A DNA stretch of 53,848 nucleotides from UBA3775 sp964625275 (GTDB lineage Bacteria; Bacillota; Clostridia; Lachnospirales; Lachnospiraceae). Each line of letters opens with the position of its first letter. Positions within the stretch are counted from its first letter, which is position 1. Shown here one piece after another: positions 1 through 8,242 of the stretch. Location of the stretch: NCBI GenBank assembly GCA_964625275.1, contig CAZVBH010000002.1:1-53848 (forward strand), given 5' to 3'. The translations under genes and the position numbers were made by a program. The notes beneath the pieces are model-generated. The model searched no databases. It worked only from the letters and a program-made list of their open reading frames with translations, and was not told the origin of the DNA.

Positions 1-246
1 CTTTTCTGCCTGTTTCTTTACTGCCGGCTGCTGTGGCTTTTCTGCCTGTTTCTTTGTTGCCGGCTGCTGTGGCTTTTCTGCCTGCTTCTTTACTTCTGGC
101 TGCTGTGGCTTTTCTGCCTGCTTCTTTACTTCTGGCTGCTGTGGCTTTTCTGCCTGCTTCTTTGCTGCTGGCTGCTGTGACTTTTCTGCCTGCTTCTTTG
201 TTGCCGGCTGCTGTGACTTTTCTGCCTGCTTCTTTGCTGCTGGCTT
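1..246. repeat. 36-bp in-frame tandem repeat, about 7 copies
   Basis: The motif CTGCCTG recurs every 36 bp from position 6 to about 223. Read on the minus strand each unit encodes 12 residues of KKQAEKPQQPAV type with small changes (A/T/V/E before KK; P or S after EK). The array continues past the left edge, so copy number is a minimum. A plus-strand reading frame through it is hydrophobic and repetitive but is only a shadow of the repeat. Confidence 0.9.
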
Positions 247-1260
247 TTTAGTTTTTTCTACCGGCTTATCATTTGCCTGTTTAGCCTTCTCTGACTTCTT
301 ATCTGAGTTCTGAGAATTATCAGCTTCGTTTTTGTCAGTCGGATTATCAACCGTTTTTTTAGAAATCGTACGCTTTTTCTTCGATTTCTTTGGCTTAGCA
401 ATTTGATGATTTTCAGCTGACTGATTGCCCAATTCTGAACTAAAGGTCTTTTCTAATTGGCTGCCATTATCAGAATTATGTGCCATTTCAAGCTGTTTTC
501 CCTTTTCAGTCTGCTTCTTTTCTAATTGACTGCCATTATTAGAATTATGTGCCTTTTCAAGCTGTTTTCCCTTTTCAGTCTGCTTCTTTTCTAATTGGCT
601 GTCATTATCAGAATTAAATGGCTTTGCTGACTGGTTGCTTTTCCTAGGTCTTTGCTTCTTTTTTGAAAAATCAACCTGCTGTCTGTTATCATCTGCATGT
701 GGCTTTTCATAGTCTGATTTTATACCATCCTCAGCCTTTTGTCCATCAGTTTGCTTATTTGTCACTAATGGTTTTTTATTTTTCCCTTTACCTTTTACAA
801 ATGTATGCTCTGTTGTGTCAGGTTCCTCAGGTCCTTTGTCCTTGCCTATTCCAAAAATACCCATTATTTTTTTACCAATGGTATTCTTTTCATCGGCAAC
901 AGAAGTGATTTCATTGCGACGTGAAACTGTTAAACCACTCATTTTGCGCATTTCGTGGATTGCCGGATCATAACCCTTATCCTTTGAGATTATATAATAC
1001 TCCTTAGCCACGTTAAGTGCAATATCATGCCCCATATGTACCATAATAATAAAGTCCAGGGCATTTTTTCCAATATACTTATTGGTAATTACTTCTATTT
1101 CTGCCTCACAGTTAAAAATTCTGTCGGCATCTTCCATTGAAAGCTTCTGGCTTTTTGAACCAATAAAAATCTGTACCAGGTCATCACCGGTAAGCTTTTC
1201 AATGCCTGCAAGTCCACCAAGACTTACATTTTCATAATCAACATAAATAGCTCTTTTCAA
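1..1260 (-). CDS. PIN/NYN-like domain protein with basic repeat tail (3' end outside window)
   Basis: Open from a TTG start at 1260 to the window edge (420 codons, no stop), so the C-terminus is missing. The TTG is preceded by AGGATAGGAGACAG, a good ribosome site, and no ATG is better placed. The first ~125 residues open with the strand IYVDYENV and carry later acidic residues (NALDF, SKDKGYDPAI), the pattern of PIN/NYN-like metal-dependent RNases; that family call is inference from motifs. From ~150 onward the protein is Lys/Gln-rich and low-complexity, with a 23-residue repeat (~450-615) and a 12-residue repeat (KKQAEKPQQPAV type, 1-246). The tail is strongly basic and may bind nucleic acid or the ribosome. 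It lies 29 bp downstream of the HD-domain gene on the same strand and is probably the last gene of the uvrA run. Confidence 0.75.
   Translation of the reverse strand, partial: MKRAIYVDYENVSLGGLAGIEKLTGDDLVQIFIGSKSQKLSMEDADRIFNCEAEIEVITNKYIGKNALDFIIMVHMGHDIALNVAKEYYIISKDKGYDPAIHEMRKMSGLTVSRRNEITSVADEKNTIGKKIMGIFGIGKDKGPEEPDTTEHTFVKGKGKNKKPLVTNKQTDGQKAEDGIKSDYEKPHADDNRQQVDFSKKKQRPRKSNQSAKPFNSDNDSQLEKKQTEKGKQLEKAHNSNNGSQLEKKQTEKGKQLEMAHNSDNGSQLEKTFSSELGNQSAENHQIAKPKKSKKKRTISKKTVDNPTDKNEADNSQNSDKKSEKAKQANDKPVEKTKKPAAKKQAEKSQQPATKKQAEKSQQPAAKKQAEKPQQPEVKKQAEKPQQPEVKKQAEKPQQPATKKQAEKPQQPAVKKQAEK
448..615. repeat. 69-bp in-frame tandem repeat, about 2.4 copies
   Basis: Units start near 448, 517 and 586. 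On the minus strand each encodes a 23-residue block with QLEKKQTEKGKQLEKAHNS followed by an N/D-rich end. It lies in the linker between the PIN-like domain and the 36-bp repeat array of the same gene. Confidence 0.8.
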
Positions 1261-1289
1261 ACTGTCTCCTATCCTTGCAGTTATGAATT

Positions 1290-1880
1290 CTATATATCAA
1301 CCTTTAATTCGTCAAGAGTCAGTGAATATGAATCAATAAATTCTTCTAAAAAAATCAGTGCTTCAGGCACATCCATTTCAGAAATTGCCTTCTGCGTTGA
1401 CAGCTTCGCATCCTTAAATTCTGTGTTTCCGGCATTTTCTTCTGCTATACACTTAATAAGTGCAGAAATTTTGTCTGCTGCCTTAACCAGTCTCCAAAGC
1501 TCTGCGTCAGCTTCTTCTTTGAAAAAATATTCCCTATAATATGCTCTTAAATCTTCAGGGAGCATAGAGAGCAAGGTCATGTTTGCCTTGTCCTCTATTT
1601 CATGATAAATGTCCCTAATGTCTGAATTGTAATACTTTACAGGTGTTGGCATATCGCCTGTTATAATTTCTGAGCAGTCGTGAAAAATTCCAATCATGGC
1701 ACATTTTTCAGCATCATAAGCTTTGCCTAATCGTACGTTTCCAATAACTGCAAGACAATGAGCTATCATGGCAACTTCAAGCGAGTGCTCACTGATATTT
1801 TCCTTTGCCGAATTGCGCATAAGTGCCCATCTCTCGATATATTTCATACGAGACATCATGGCATAAAAATGATTACTCAT
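1290..1880 (-). CDS. HD-domain 5'-nucleotidase, YfbR-like
   Basis: 196 residues from ATG at 1880 (MSNHFYAMMSRMKYIERW). The His-Asp metal-binding pattern is visible: SEHSLEVAMIAHCL supplies the first His residues, FHDCSEIITGDMPTPVK the HD pair and following acidic residues, and VKAADKISALIKC the distal Asp. This matches YfbR-type dNMP 5'-nucleotidases (about 200 residues), which dephosphorylate deoxynucleoside monophosphates. A longer frame continues upstream into uvrA, but the ATG overlapping the uvrA stop by 8 bp is the natural start and implies translational coupling. Downstream is the PIN-like gene. The nucleotidase activity is a family-level inference. Confidence 0.8.
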   Translation of the reverse strand: MSNHFYAMMSRMKYIERWALMRNSAKENISEHSLEVAMIAHCLAVIGNVRLGKAYDAEKCAMIGIFHDCSEIITGDMPTPVKYYNSDIRDIYHEIEDKANMTLLSMLPEDLRAYYREYFFKEEADAELWRLVKAADKISALIKCIAEENAGNTEFKDAKLSTQKAISEMDVPEALIFLEEFIDSYSLTLDELKVDI

Positions 1881-4806
1881 AGTTAAACTCCTTGTCCGGA
1901 AAGTCTGAATCTGAGACAAGCCCCAGCTTCTTACCCTCATCAAGCATCTTTTTAAGATATATACCTGTATAAGAATTCCTGTTTTCTGCAATTTCATCAG
2001 GAGTTCCACATGCCACTACCGTACCACCCTTGTCACCGCCGTCCGGACCTATGTCAATTATATAGTCAGCAGTTTTAATAACATCAAGGTTGTGTTCGAT
2101 TATCAGGACAGTATTCCCTCCATCAGTCAATCGTTGTAATATTTCTACAAGCTTGTGAACATCTGCAAAATGAAGCCCCGTAGTTGGCTCGTCCAAAATG
2201 TAGATAGTTTTGCCTGTACTTCTTCTGCTGAGCTCAGTAGCCAGCTTAATTCTCTGGGCTTCTCCACCGGACAAAAGTGTAGATGGATGTCCCAGCTTAA
2301 GATAAGACAAGCCTACATCATATAAGGTCTGTAGCTTGTTCTTAATTTTAGGTACATTTGTGAAAAAGCTGAGTGCTTCTTCTACTGTCATGTCGAGAAC
2401 GTCAAAGATACTCTTTCCTTTGTAAAGTACCTCGAGAGTTTCTCTGTTGTACCTTTTACCCCCACACACCTCGCATGTCACATAGATGTCCGGAAGGAAG
2501 TTCATTTCAATTTTGTTGATACCATCACCTGAACAGGCCTCGCATCTACCACCCTTAATGTTAAAAGAGAATCTTCCCTTACCATAGCCTCGCATCTTGG
2601 CATCGGAGGTTGTGGCAAATAATTCTCTTATCATATCAAACACACCTGTATAGGTGGCAGGATTAGAGCGTGGAGTTCGCCCAATTGGTGACTGGTCAAT
2701 GTTGATAACCTTGTCGAGCTGTTCCATGCCAAGAAGGTCATCATGAAGTCCCGGCACTATTGTTCGTGCACGATTCAAATCCCTGGCAAGTCTTTTATAA
2801 ACAATTTCAGTTACAAGTGAGCTCTTTCCGGAGCCTGAAACACCGGTAACGCAGGTCATTACTCCAATAGGTATCTTAACATTTATATTTTTAAGATTAT
2901 GCTCTTTTGCACCGATAACCTCTAAAAAGCCTGTTGGTTTTCTATAAGATTTTCTGCATGGTACAAAAAGTCTGCGGCTGAGATATGCTCCTGTAAGTGA
3001 TTCTTTACAGGCACAAATGTCCTCCACAGTACCCTGGGCCACCACTTCGCCTCCATGAGTGCCGGCTCCCGGTCCTATATCTACAATATAGTCTGCCGCA
3101 TACATTGTGTCCTCATCATGTTCGACCACTATCAGCGTATTACCTAAATCTCTTAAGCCCTTTAATGATTCCAGCAGCTTATCATTGTCCTTCTGATGAA
3201 GTCCTATGCTTGGCTCATCCAGAATATATGCAACTCCGACAAGTCCGGAGCCTATCTGTGTTGCAAGTCTGATTCTTTGAGCTTCTCCACCTGAAAGAGA
3301 GGCTGTGGCTCTCGCAAGAGTAAGATAAGAAAGTCCGACATCATTCAGAAAACGAAGTCTGCCTCTAATCTCACGAAGTACAAGCTCTCCAATTTTTTGC
3401 TGCATTGGTGTAAGTGTGAGATTCTGCATGAAATCACCGAGTACCTCAATGCTCATTTCGGTAATTTCTGCGATATTCTTATCTGCTACAGTAACTGCCA
3501 ATGATTCAGGCTTAAGCCTTTTTCCTCCACATTCCACGCAAGGTGTTATTGTCATAAAGGTTTCATACTCTGCCTTTGTAGACTCAGCACTTGTTTCCCT
3601 GTAACGTCTGGCAACATTTAACAAAAGTCCTTCAAAGGCTATGTCATAGTCACCAACACCACGCTGTCCCTGATAATGAACAGAAACTGATTTTCCACGA
3701 GTTCCATGCATTATAATGTCTTGGATTTCAGGTGAAAGCTCCTCGTAAGGAGTATCTAAGCTAAAATCATATTCTTCAGCCAATGCTTCTAAGAGACAAT
3801 GACTAAAGCTACCCTTATCCTTTGAAGACTGCCAGCCTGTTACTGCAATTGCGCCTTCATTCAGCGAAAGCTTTTGGTCAGGGATTAAAAGATTTTCATC
3901 AAACTCCATTTTGATACCAATGCCATGACATGCCGGGCAGGCACCAAATGGATTATTGAATGAAAATGAACGTGGCTCAACCTCAGAAATTGAGATGCCA
4001 CAGTCAGGGCATGAAAAGCTTTGGGAATAGGTCTTTATTTCTTCTTTTTCAAGAAAGTCTACAACAACTACTCCCTCTGTTAGTTTAAGGGCATTTTCTA
4101 TTGAGTCCGTAAGTCTGCTTTCAATATCAGGTTTTACGACAAGTCTGTCTACTACGATGGAGATATTATGCTTGATATTTTTTTCAAGCTTGATATCTTC
4201 AGACAGCTCATACATACTACCATCAATAAAAACTCTTACATAACCACTTTTTCTGGCCTGCTCAAGAACCTTTACATGCTCGCCCTTTCTGCCCTTTACC
4301 ACCGGCGCAAGTATAATAAATTTTGTACGCTCGGGGTAAGTCATTATATCATCAACCATTTCATCCACAGTCTGACGCTTTACAACGCGTCCACACTTTG
4401 GGCAATGAGGCGTGCCAATTCTGGCATAGAGCAATCTGAAATAATCATAAATTTCAGTCACTGTGCCCACAGTAGAACGTGGATTCTTGTTTGTTGATTT
4501 CTGGTCTATGGAAATTGCCGGTGGCAATCCTTCTATGCTCTCTACATCCGGCTTTTCCATCTGTCCGAGGAACATTCTTGCATAAGAAGACAAGGATTCC
4601 ATATATCTTCTCTGTCCTTCGGCATAAATTGTATCAAAGGCAAGTGATGACTTACCTGAACCTGAAAGTCCGGTAAGAACGACAAATTCATCTCTTGGAA
4701 TATCTATGTCAATGCCCTTGAGATTATTCTCACGTGCACCTCTGATTCGAATATATTTTTTTCCGTTATTTTTATAAGAAAGATTTTTTTCTAAACTGTC
4801 ATTCAT
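1873..4806 (-). CDS. uvrA: Excinuclease ABC subunit A
   Basis: 977 residues, slightly longer than the usual ~940. UvrA is the damage-sensing ATPase of nucleotide excision repair and loads UvrB on lesions. Two ABC ATPase halves are visible: Walker A GLSGSGKSS near residue 45 and GVSGSGKSS near 655, signature LSGGEAQRI twice, and Walker B ILDEP twice. Zinc-binding CxxC pairs lie in CPDCG/CPACHGIG and CEACSGDG/CEVCGGKRY. An extra CPKCG motif near residue 135 lies in the UvrB-interaction region. It sits 155 bp downstream of uvrB, with a 9-bp inverted repeat in the gap, and overlaps the HD-domain gene. The ~18 residues before the conserved KYIRIRGARENNLK are an extension of low conservation. Confidence 0.97.
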   Translation of the reverse strand: MNDSLEKNLSYKNNGKKYIRIRGARENNLKGIDIDIPRDEFVVLTGLSGSGKSSLAFDTIYAEGQRRYMESLSSYARMFLGQMEKPDVESIEGLPPAISIDQKSTNKNPRSTVGTVTEIYDYFRLLYARIGTPHCPKCGRVVKRQTVDEMVDDIMTYPERTKFIILAPVVKGRKGEHVKVLEQARKSGYVRVFIDGSMYELSEDIKLEKNIKHNISIVVDRLVVKPDIESRLTDSIENALKLTEGVVVVDFLEKEEIKTYSQSFSCPDCGISISEVEPRSFSFNNPFGACPACHGIGIKMEFDENLLIPDQKLSLNEGAIAVTGWQSSKDKGSFSHCLLEALAEEYDFSLDTPYEELSPEIQDIIMHGTRGKSVSVHYQGQRGVGDYDIAFEGLLLNVARRYRETSAESTKAEYETFMTITPCVECGGKRLKPESLAVTVADKNIAEITEMSIEVLGDFMQNLTLTPMQQKIGELVLREIRGRLRFLNDVGLSYLTLARATASLSGGEAQRIRLATQIGSGLVGVAYILDEPSIGLHQKDNDKLLESLKGLRDLGNTLIVVEHDEDTMYAADYIVDIGPGAGTHGGEVVAQGTVEDICACKESLTGAYLSRRLFVPCRKSYRKPTGFLEVIGAKEHNLKNINVKIPIGVMTCVTGVSGSGKSSLVTEIVYKRLARDLNRARTIVPGLHDDLLGMEQLDKVINIDQSPIGRTPRSNPATYTGVFDMIRELFATTSDAKMRGYGKGRFSFNIKGGRCEACSGDGINKIEMNFLPDIYVTCEVCGGKRYNRETLEVLYKGKSIFDVLDMTVEEALSFFTNVPKIKNKLQTLYDVGLSYLKLGHPSTLLSGGEAQRIKLATELSRRSTGKTIYILDEPTTGLHFADVHKLVEILQRLTDGGNTVLIIEHNLDVIKTADYIIDIGPDGGDKGGTVVACGTPDEIAENRNSYTGIYLKKMLDEGKKLGLVSDSDFPDKEFNYE

Positions 4807-4851
4807 TAGTCAGTATCGCTTCCTACTTTTTATTTTTATATAGAATCAAAG

Positions 4852-4884
4852 ATTAACCTTATCTGAAATAACCTAAAGGTTAAT
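4852..4884. promoter_or_regulatory. 9-bp inverted repeat upstream of uvrA
   Basis: ATTAACCTT (4852-4860) and AAGGTTAAT (4876-4884) are exact inverted arms 15 nt apart, about 46-78 bp before the uvrA start. It could be an operator or a leader stem-loop. I see no GAAC-N4-GTTC type LexA site here, so SOS control is not supported by sequence. Confidence 0.35.
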
Positions 4885-4961
4885 TAACAAACATCAACGC
4901 TGTTATACTAAAAATCACATGTCATAAAGCAGTTTGCATGTTATGCTTTGATGCTTAAGCT

Positions 4962-6947
4962 CTAGTTATAAATATAGCCATTGATTTCTACAAGCTTATC
5001 TCTGAGCTCTGCCGCCTTTTCAAATTCCAGTTCTGCCGCTGCCGCATGCATCTTTTTTCTCACCTCTTCAGCAAGCTTTCTCAGTTCCTTTTCACTCATG
5101 GATTCATAATCCTTTTCAAGCTGTTCACCATTTTTCTTATCAACCTTTTTGGATATGCTGATAAGCTCACGAACAGCTTTTTTAATGGTTGCAGGAGTAA
5201 TTCCATGAGCCTTGTTGTAGGCATCCTGGATTCCACGTCTTCTCGCCGTCTCGTCTATGGCTACCTGCATCGATGCGGTAATTTTGTCAGCGTACATGAT
5301 GACATGACCTTCTGCATTTCTGGCTGCACGTCCTATTGTCTGAATAAGAGATGTAGTTGAACGAAGAAAGCCCTCTTTGTCTGCGTCGAGAATTGCTACC
5401 AGACTTATCTCCGGAATATCAAGTCCCTCTCGAAGAAGGTTGATGCCGACAAGTACGTCAAAGGCATCCATTCTCATGTCCCTGATTATCTTTGTACGTT
5501 CAAGTGTATCTATATCTGAGTGAAGATATTCTACTCTTATTCCGACCTCTTTCATGTAATCAGTCAGCTCTTCAGCCATTCTTTTTGTAAGGGTAGTTAC
5601 AAGTACCTTGTTCTTTTTTTCGGTTTCTTTTCTTATTTCACCGATAAGATCATCTATCTGTCCTGCAACAGGTCGAACCTCAACAGACGGATCAAGTAAT
5701 CCCGTAGGTCTGATGATTTGTTCTGCTCTGAAAAGCTCATGCGAGTCCTCATACTCATTAGGAGTTGCAGATACAAAAAGCATCTGATTAATTTTATTTT
5801 CAAATTCTCCAAAATTGAGAGGTCTGTTGCAAAGTGCTGATGGCAGGCGAAATCCGTAATCAACTAAGGTTGTCTTTCGGGAACGGTCACCATTAAACAT
5901 TCCTCTTATCTGTGGAATTGTAATATGGCTTTCATCTACTATTATAAGGAAATCTTCCGGAAAATAGTCAATAAGTGTATTGGGAGTATCTTCGGGAGTA
6001 AGTCTTGCAAGGTGCATTGAATAATTTTCAATTCCACTGCAGAAGCCGGTTTCACGAAGCATCTCCATGTCATAGTGAGTTCGTTCTGAAATACGCTGGG
6101 CTTCTAAGAGTCTGTCCTCACCTTTAAAATATTCTACTCTTTCTTCAAGCTCATGTTCAATATCTTCAATTGCAGCTTCCAGCTGTCCGGCAGGTACAAC
6201 ATAATGAGATGCAGGAAAAATAACAACATGATTAAGCTCTGACTTAGCTTTACCTGTCAGGCTGTCAAAGCGTGTAATTCTGTCTATTTCATCTCCAAAG
6301 AATTCAATTCTTATGGCATCATTATCTTCGCCTGATACAGGATAGATTTCAACTACATCTCCATGAACCCTAAAAGTACCTCTTTTAAAATCCATGTCAT
6401 TCCTTGCATATTGAATATCTACCAGTCGCTCTATTACTTCATCTCTGTCTTTCACCTGACCCGGACGAACAGACAGAGTCATATTCTGGTAATCAACAGG
6501 CGAACCAAGTCCGTATATACAGGATACACTTGCAACTACAACTACATCACGTCTTTCAGTAAGAGCTGCTGTAGCTGAATGACGAAGTCTGTCTATTTCA
6601 TCATTTATTGCTGAATCCTTTTCTATATAAGTGTCGGTCGAAGGTACATAAGCCTCCGGCTGATAATAATCATAATAGGAAACAAAATACTCAACTGCGT
6701 TTTCCGGAAAAAATTCTTTAAATTCTCCATAGAGCTGTGCAGCAAGTGTTTTGTTATGTGCGATGACAAGAGTCGGTCTGTTTAAATTCTGAATAATATT
6801 TGCCATAGTGAAGGTTTTTCCTGAACCTGTCACACCTAAAAGTGTCTGGAACTGGTTGCCTTCTATAAATCCCGCCGTCAGTGCTTCGATTGCTTCCGGC
6901 TGATCTCCTGTCGGTGCATATTCTGAATGTAAAACAAAATGATCCAT
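4962..6947 (-). CDS. uvrB: Excinuclease ABC subunit B
   Basis: 661 residues, normal length. UvrB is the damage-verifying helicase-like core of nucleotide excision repair and receives DNA from UvrA. Visible features are Walker A GVTGSGKT near residue 42, the damage-clamping beta-hairpin region YYDYYQPEAYVPSTDTYIEK, DESH box (IIVDESH), helicase motif VI (QTIGRAARN), and the C-terminal UVR motif (ELEFEKAAELRDKL) that contacts UvrC. The ATG at 6947 follows GGAGACGG. It lies 11 bp after the prfB stop on the same strand, so it is likely co-transcribed with prfB and secA. Confidence 0.97.
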   Translation of the reverse strand: MDHFVLHSEYAPTGDQPEAIEALTAGFIEGNQFQTLLGVTGSGKTFTMANIIQNLNRPTLVIAHNKTLAAQLYGEFKEFFPENAVEYFVSYYDYYQPEAYVPSTDTYIEKDSAINDEIDRLRHSATAALTERRDVVVVASVSCIYGLGSPVDYQNMTLSVRPGQVKDRDEVIERLVDIQYARNDMDFKRGTFRVHGDVVEIYPVSGEDNDAIRIEFFGDEIDRITRFDSLTGKAKSELNHVVIFPASHYVVPAGQLEAAIEDIEHELEERVEYFKGEDRLLEAQRISERTHYDMEMLRETGFCSGIENYSMHLARLTPEDTPNTLIDYFPEDFLIIVDESHITIPQIRGMFNGDRSRKTTLVDYGFRLPSALCNRPLNFGEFENKINQMLFVSATPNEYEDSHELFRAEQIIRPTGLLDPSVEVRPVAGQIDDLIGEIRKETEKKNKVLVTTLTKRMAEELTDYMKEVGIRVEYLHSDIDTLERTKIIRDMRMDAFDVLVGINLLREGLDIPEISLVAILDADKEGFLRSTTSLIQTIGRAARNAEGHVIMYADKITASMQVAIDETARRRGIQDAYNKAHGITPATIKKAVRELISISKKVDKKNGEQLEKDYESMSEKELRKLAEEVRKKMHAAAAELEFEKAAELRDKLVEINGYIYN

Positions 6948-6958
6948 AAACCGTCTCC

Positions 6959-8098
6959 TTAGAGGTCGTCGTCTGCTGCGCCTGCATCCTTACAGCCATT
7001 TGCCAGCCAGCTAAGGTAGCCATTAATAAATGGATCCAGCTTGCCGTCAAGCACTGCACCTGCATTACCTATTTCTACTCCTGTTCTGTGATCCTTTACC
7101 ATTGTGTAAGGCTGTAAAACATATGAGCGTATCTGTGAGCCAAAGTTAATATCCTTGACATCGCCTCGTATGCCTGCTGCATAATCTGCCTGCTCCTGTT
7201 TTTTAAGCATATAGAGCTTTGCCTTCAGCATTTCCATAGCTTTGTCTTTGTTTTGGAACTGTGAACGTTCATTTTGACACTGCACAACTATTCCCGTAGG
7301 AAGGTGAGTTATTCTTATTGCAGAGCTTGTTTTATTGATATGCTGTCCACCTGCGCCTGAGCTTCGATAGGTATCAATTCTAAGGTCATCCATGTTTATT
7401 TCAACATCTACATCCTTACTTAATACAGGCATTACATCACATGATACAAAAGAGGTCTGTCTTTTTCCTGCCGCATTAAAGGGTGAAATACGCACAAGAC
7501 GGTGAACTCCATGCTCACTCTTGAGATAACCATAGGCACTTGCACCATTCACCTGAAAGGTTACCGATTTAATGCCTGCCTCATCTCCATCTAATATATC
7601 AAGTATTTCCAGGGAATAACCTTTTTTATTCACCCATCGCTGATACATTCTAAAAAGCATATCTGCCCAATCACAGCTTTCTGTTCCACCGGCTCCGGCA
7701 TGAAGGGAAACAATTGCATTGCTATGATCAAACTCATCAGAAAGAAGAGTCTCCATCCTAAGATTTTCATAAGCCTGCTCAAATTTGTCAAATTCTTCTG
7801 TAACCTCAGGAATTAAGGATTCATCATTTTCTTCATCTGCCATTTCTATGAGTGTAAGTATATCCTCTCTGGCATTTTTTAATTTCTTGATTGTCTCCAC
7901 TGCGTCCTTTAGATTCTTAAGCTCCTGAACCATTTGGGCACTTTTTGAAGCATCATCCCAAAAGGTTGGCTCCTCCATGTGACGCTCTATTTCCTGTATA
8001 CGCTCCAGCTTTGACTCAATACCCAGACTTGCCTCCATTTCTTTAAGAGGCTTTTCATATGCTATTGCAGAAAACTTTATCTGGTCTAATTCTACCAT
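6959..8098 (-). CDS. prfB: Peptide chain release factor 2
   Basis: 379 residues from ATG at 8098. RF2 terminates translation at UGA and UAA. The stop-codon recognition tripeptide SPF is in RISPFNAAGKR and the catalytic GGQ in SSGAGGQHINKT. A GTG two codons upstream is possible, but GGAG then lies only 4 nt away; the ATG has about 10 nt. The frame is continuous through the N-terminal region (SLGIESKLERI) where many bacteria have an in-frame UGA and programmed +1 frameshift, so that autoregulation is absent here. It lies between secA and uvrB. Confidence 0.96.
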   Translation of the reverse strand: MVELDQIKFSAIAYEKPLKEMEASLGIESKLERIQEIERHMEEPTFWDDASKSAQMVQELKNLKDAVETIKKLKNAREDILTLIEMADEENDESLIPEVTEEFDKFEQAYENLRMETLLSDEFDHSNAIVSLHAGAGGTESCDWADMLFRMYQRWVNKKGYSLEILDILDGDEAGIKSVTFQVNGASAYGYLKSEHGVHRLVRISPFNAAGKRQTSFVSCDVMPVLSKDVDVEINMDDLRIDTYRSSGAGGQHINKTSSAIRITHLPTGIVVQCQNERSQFQNKDKAMEMLKAKLYMLKKQEQADYAAGIRGDVKDINFGSQIRSYVLQPYTMVKDHRTGVEIGNAGAVLDGKLDPFINGYLSWLANGCKDAGAADDDL

Positions 8099-8126
8099 TT
8101 GCACCTGTCTCCTTTTAGTGAATCAG

Positions 8127-8153
8127 CGCAGTCGGGTATCCCCAACTACGCTG
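8127..8153. other. Imperfect stem-loop between secA and prfB
   Basis: GCGCAGT..GGG and CCC..ACTACGC form an imperfect stem around TATC in the 144-bp gap. No T-run follows on the minus strand, so it is not a clear terminator; it may be an RNA-processing or attenuation structure. Confidence 0.3.
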
Positions 8154-8242
8154 CTATTGTTTTTTGTCTGTCTTTGGATAGCTTTCCTAAGTGGATTTTG
8201 ACACAGTCATTAATACTTTAGGTCGAGCTTTCCACTTTTAAT

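Noticed and set aside
1..246. CRISPR array
   Set aside because: The 36-bp repeats are contiguous, with no spacers, and code in frame.
33..251. Plus-strand hydrophobic repetitive reading frame
   Set aside because: It is the antisense of the 36-bp repeat array; the minus-strand frame is continuous with a conserved domain and has a ribosome site.
4807..4961. LexA/SOS operator upstream of uvrA
   Set aside because: I looked for GAAC-N4-GTTC type sites in this gap and upstream of secA/prfB/uvrB and saw none.
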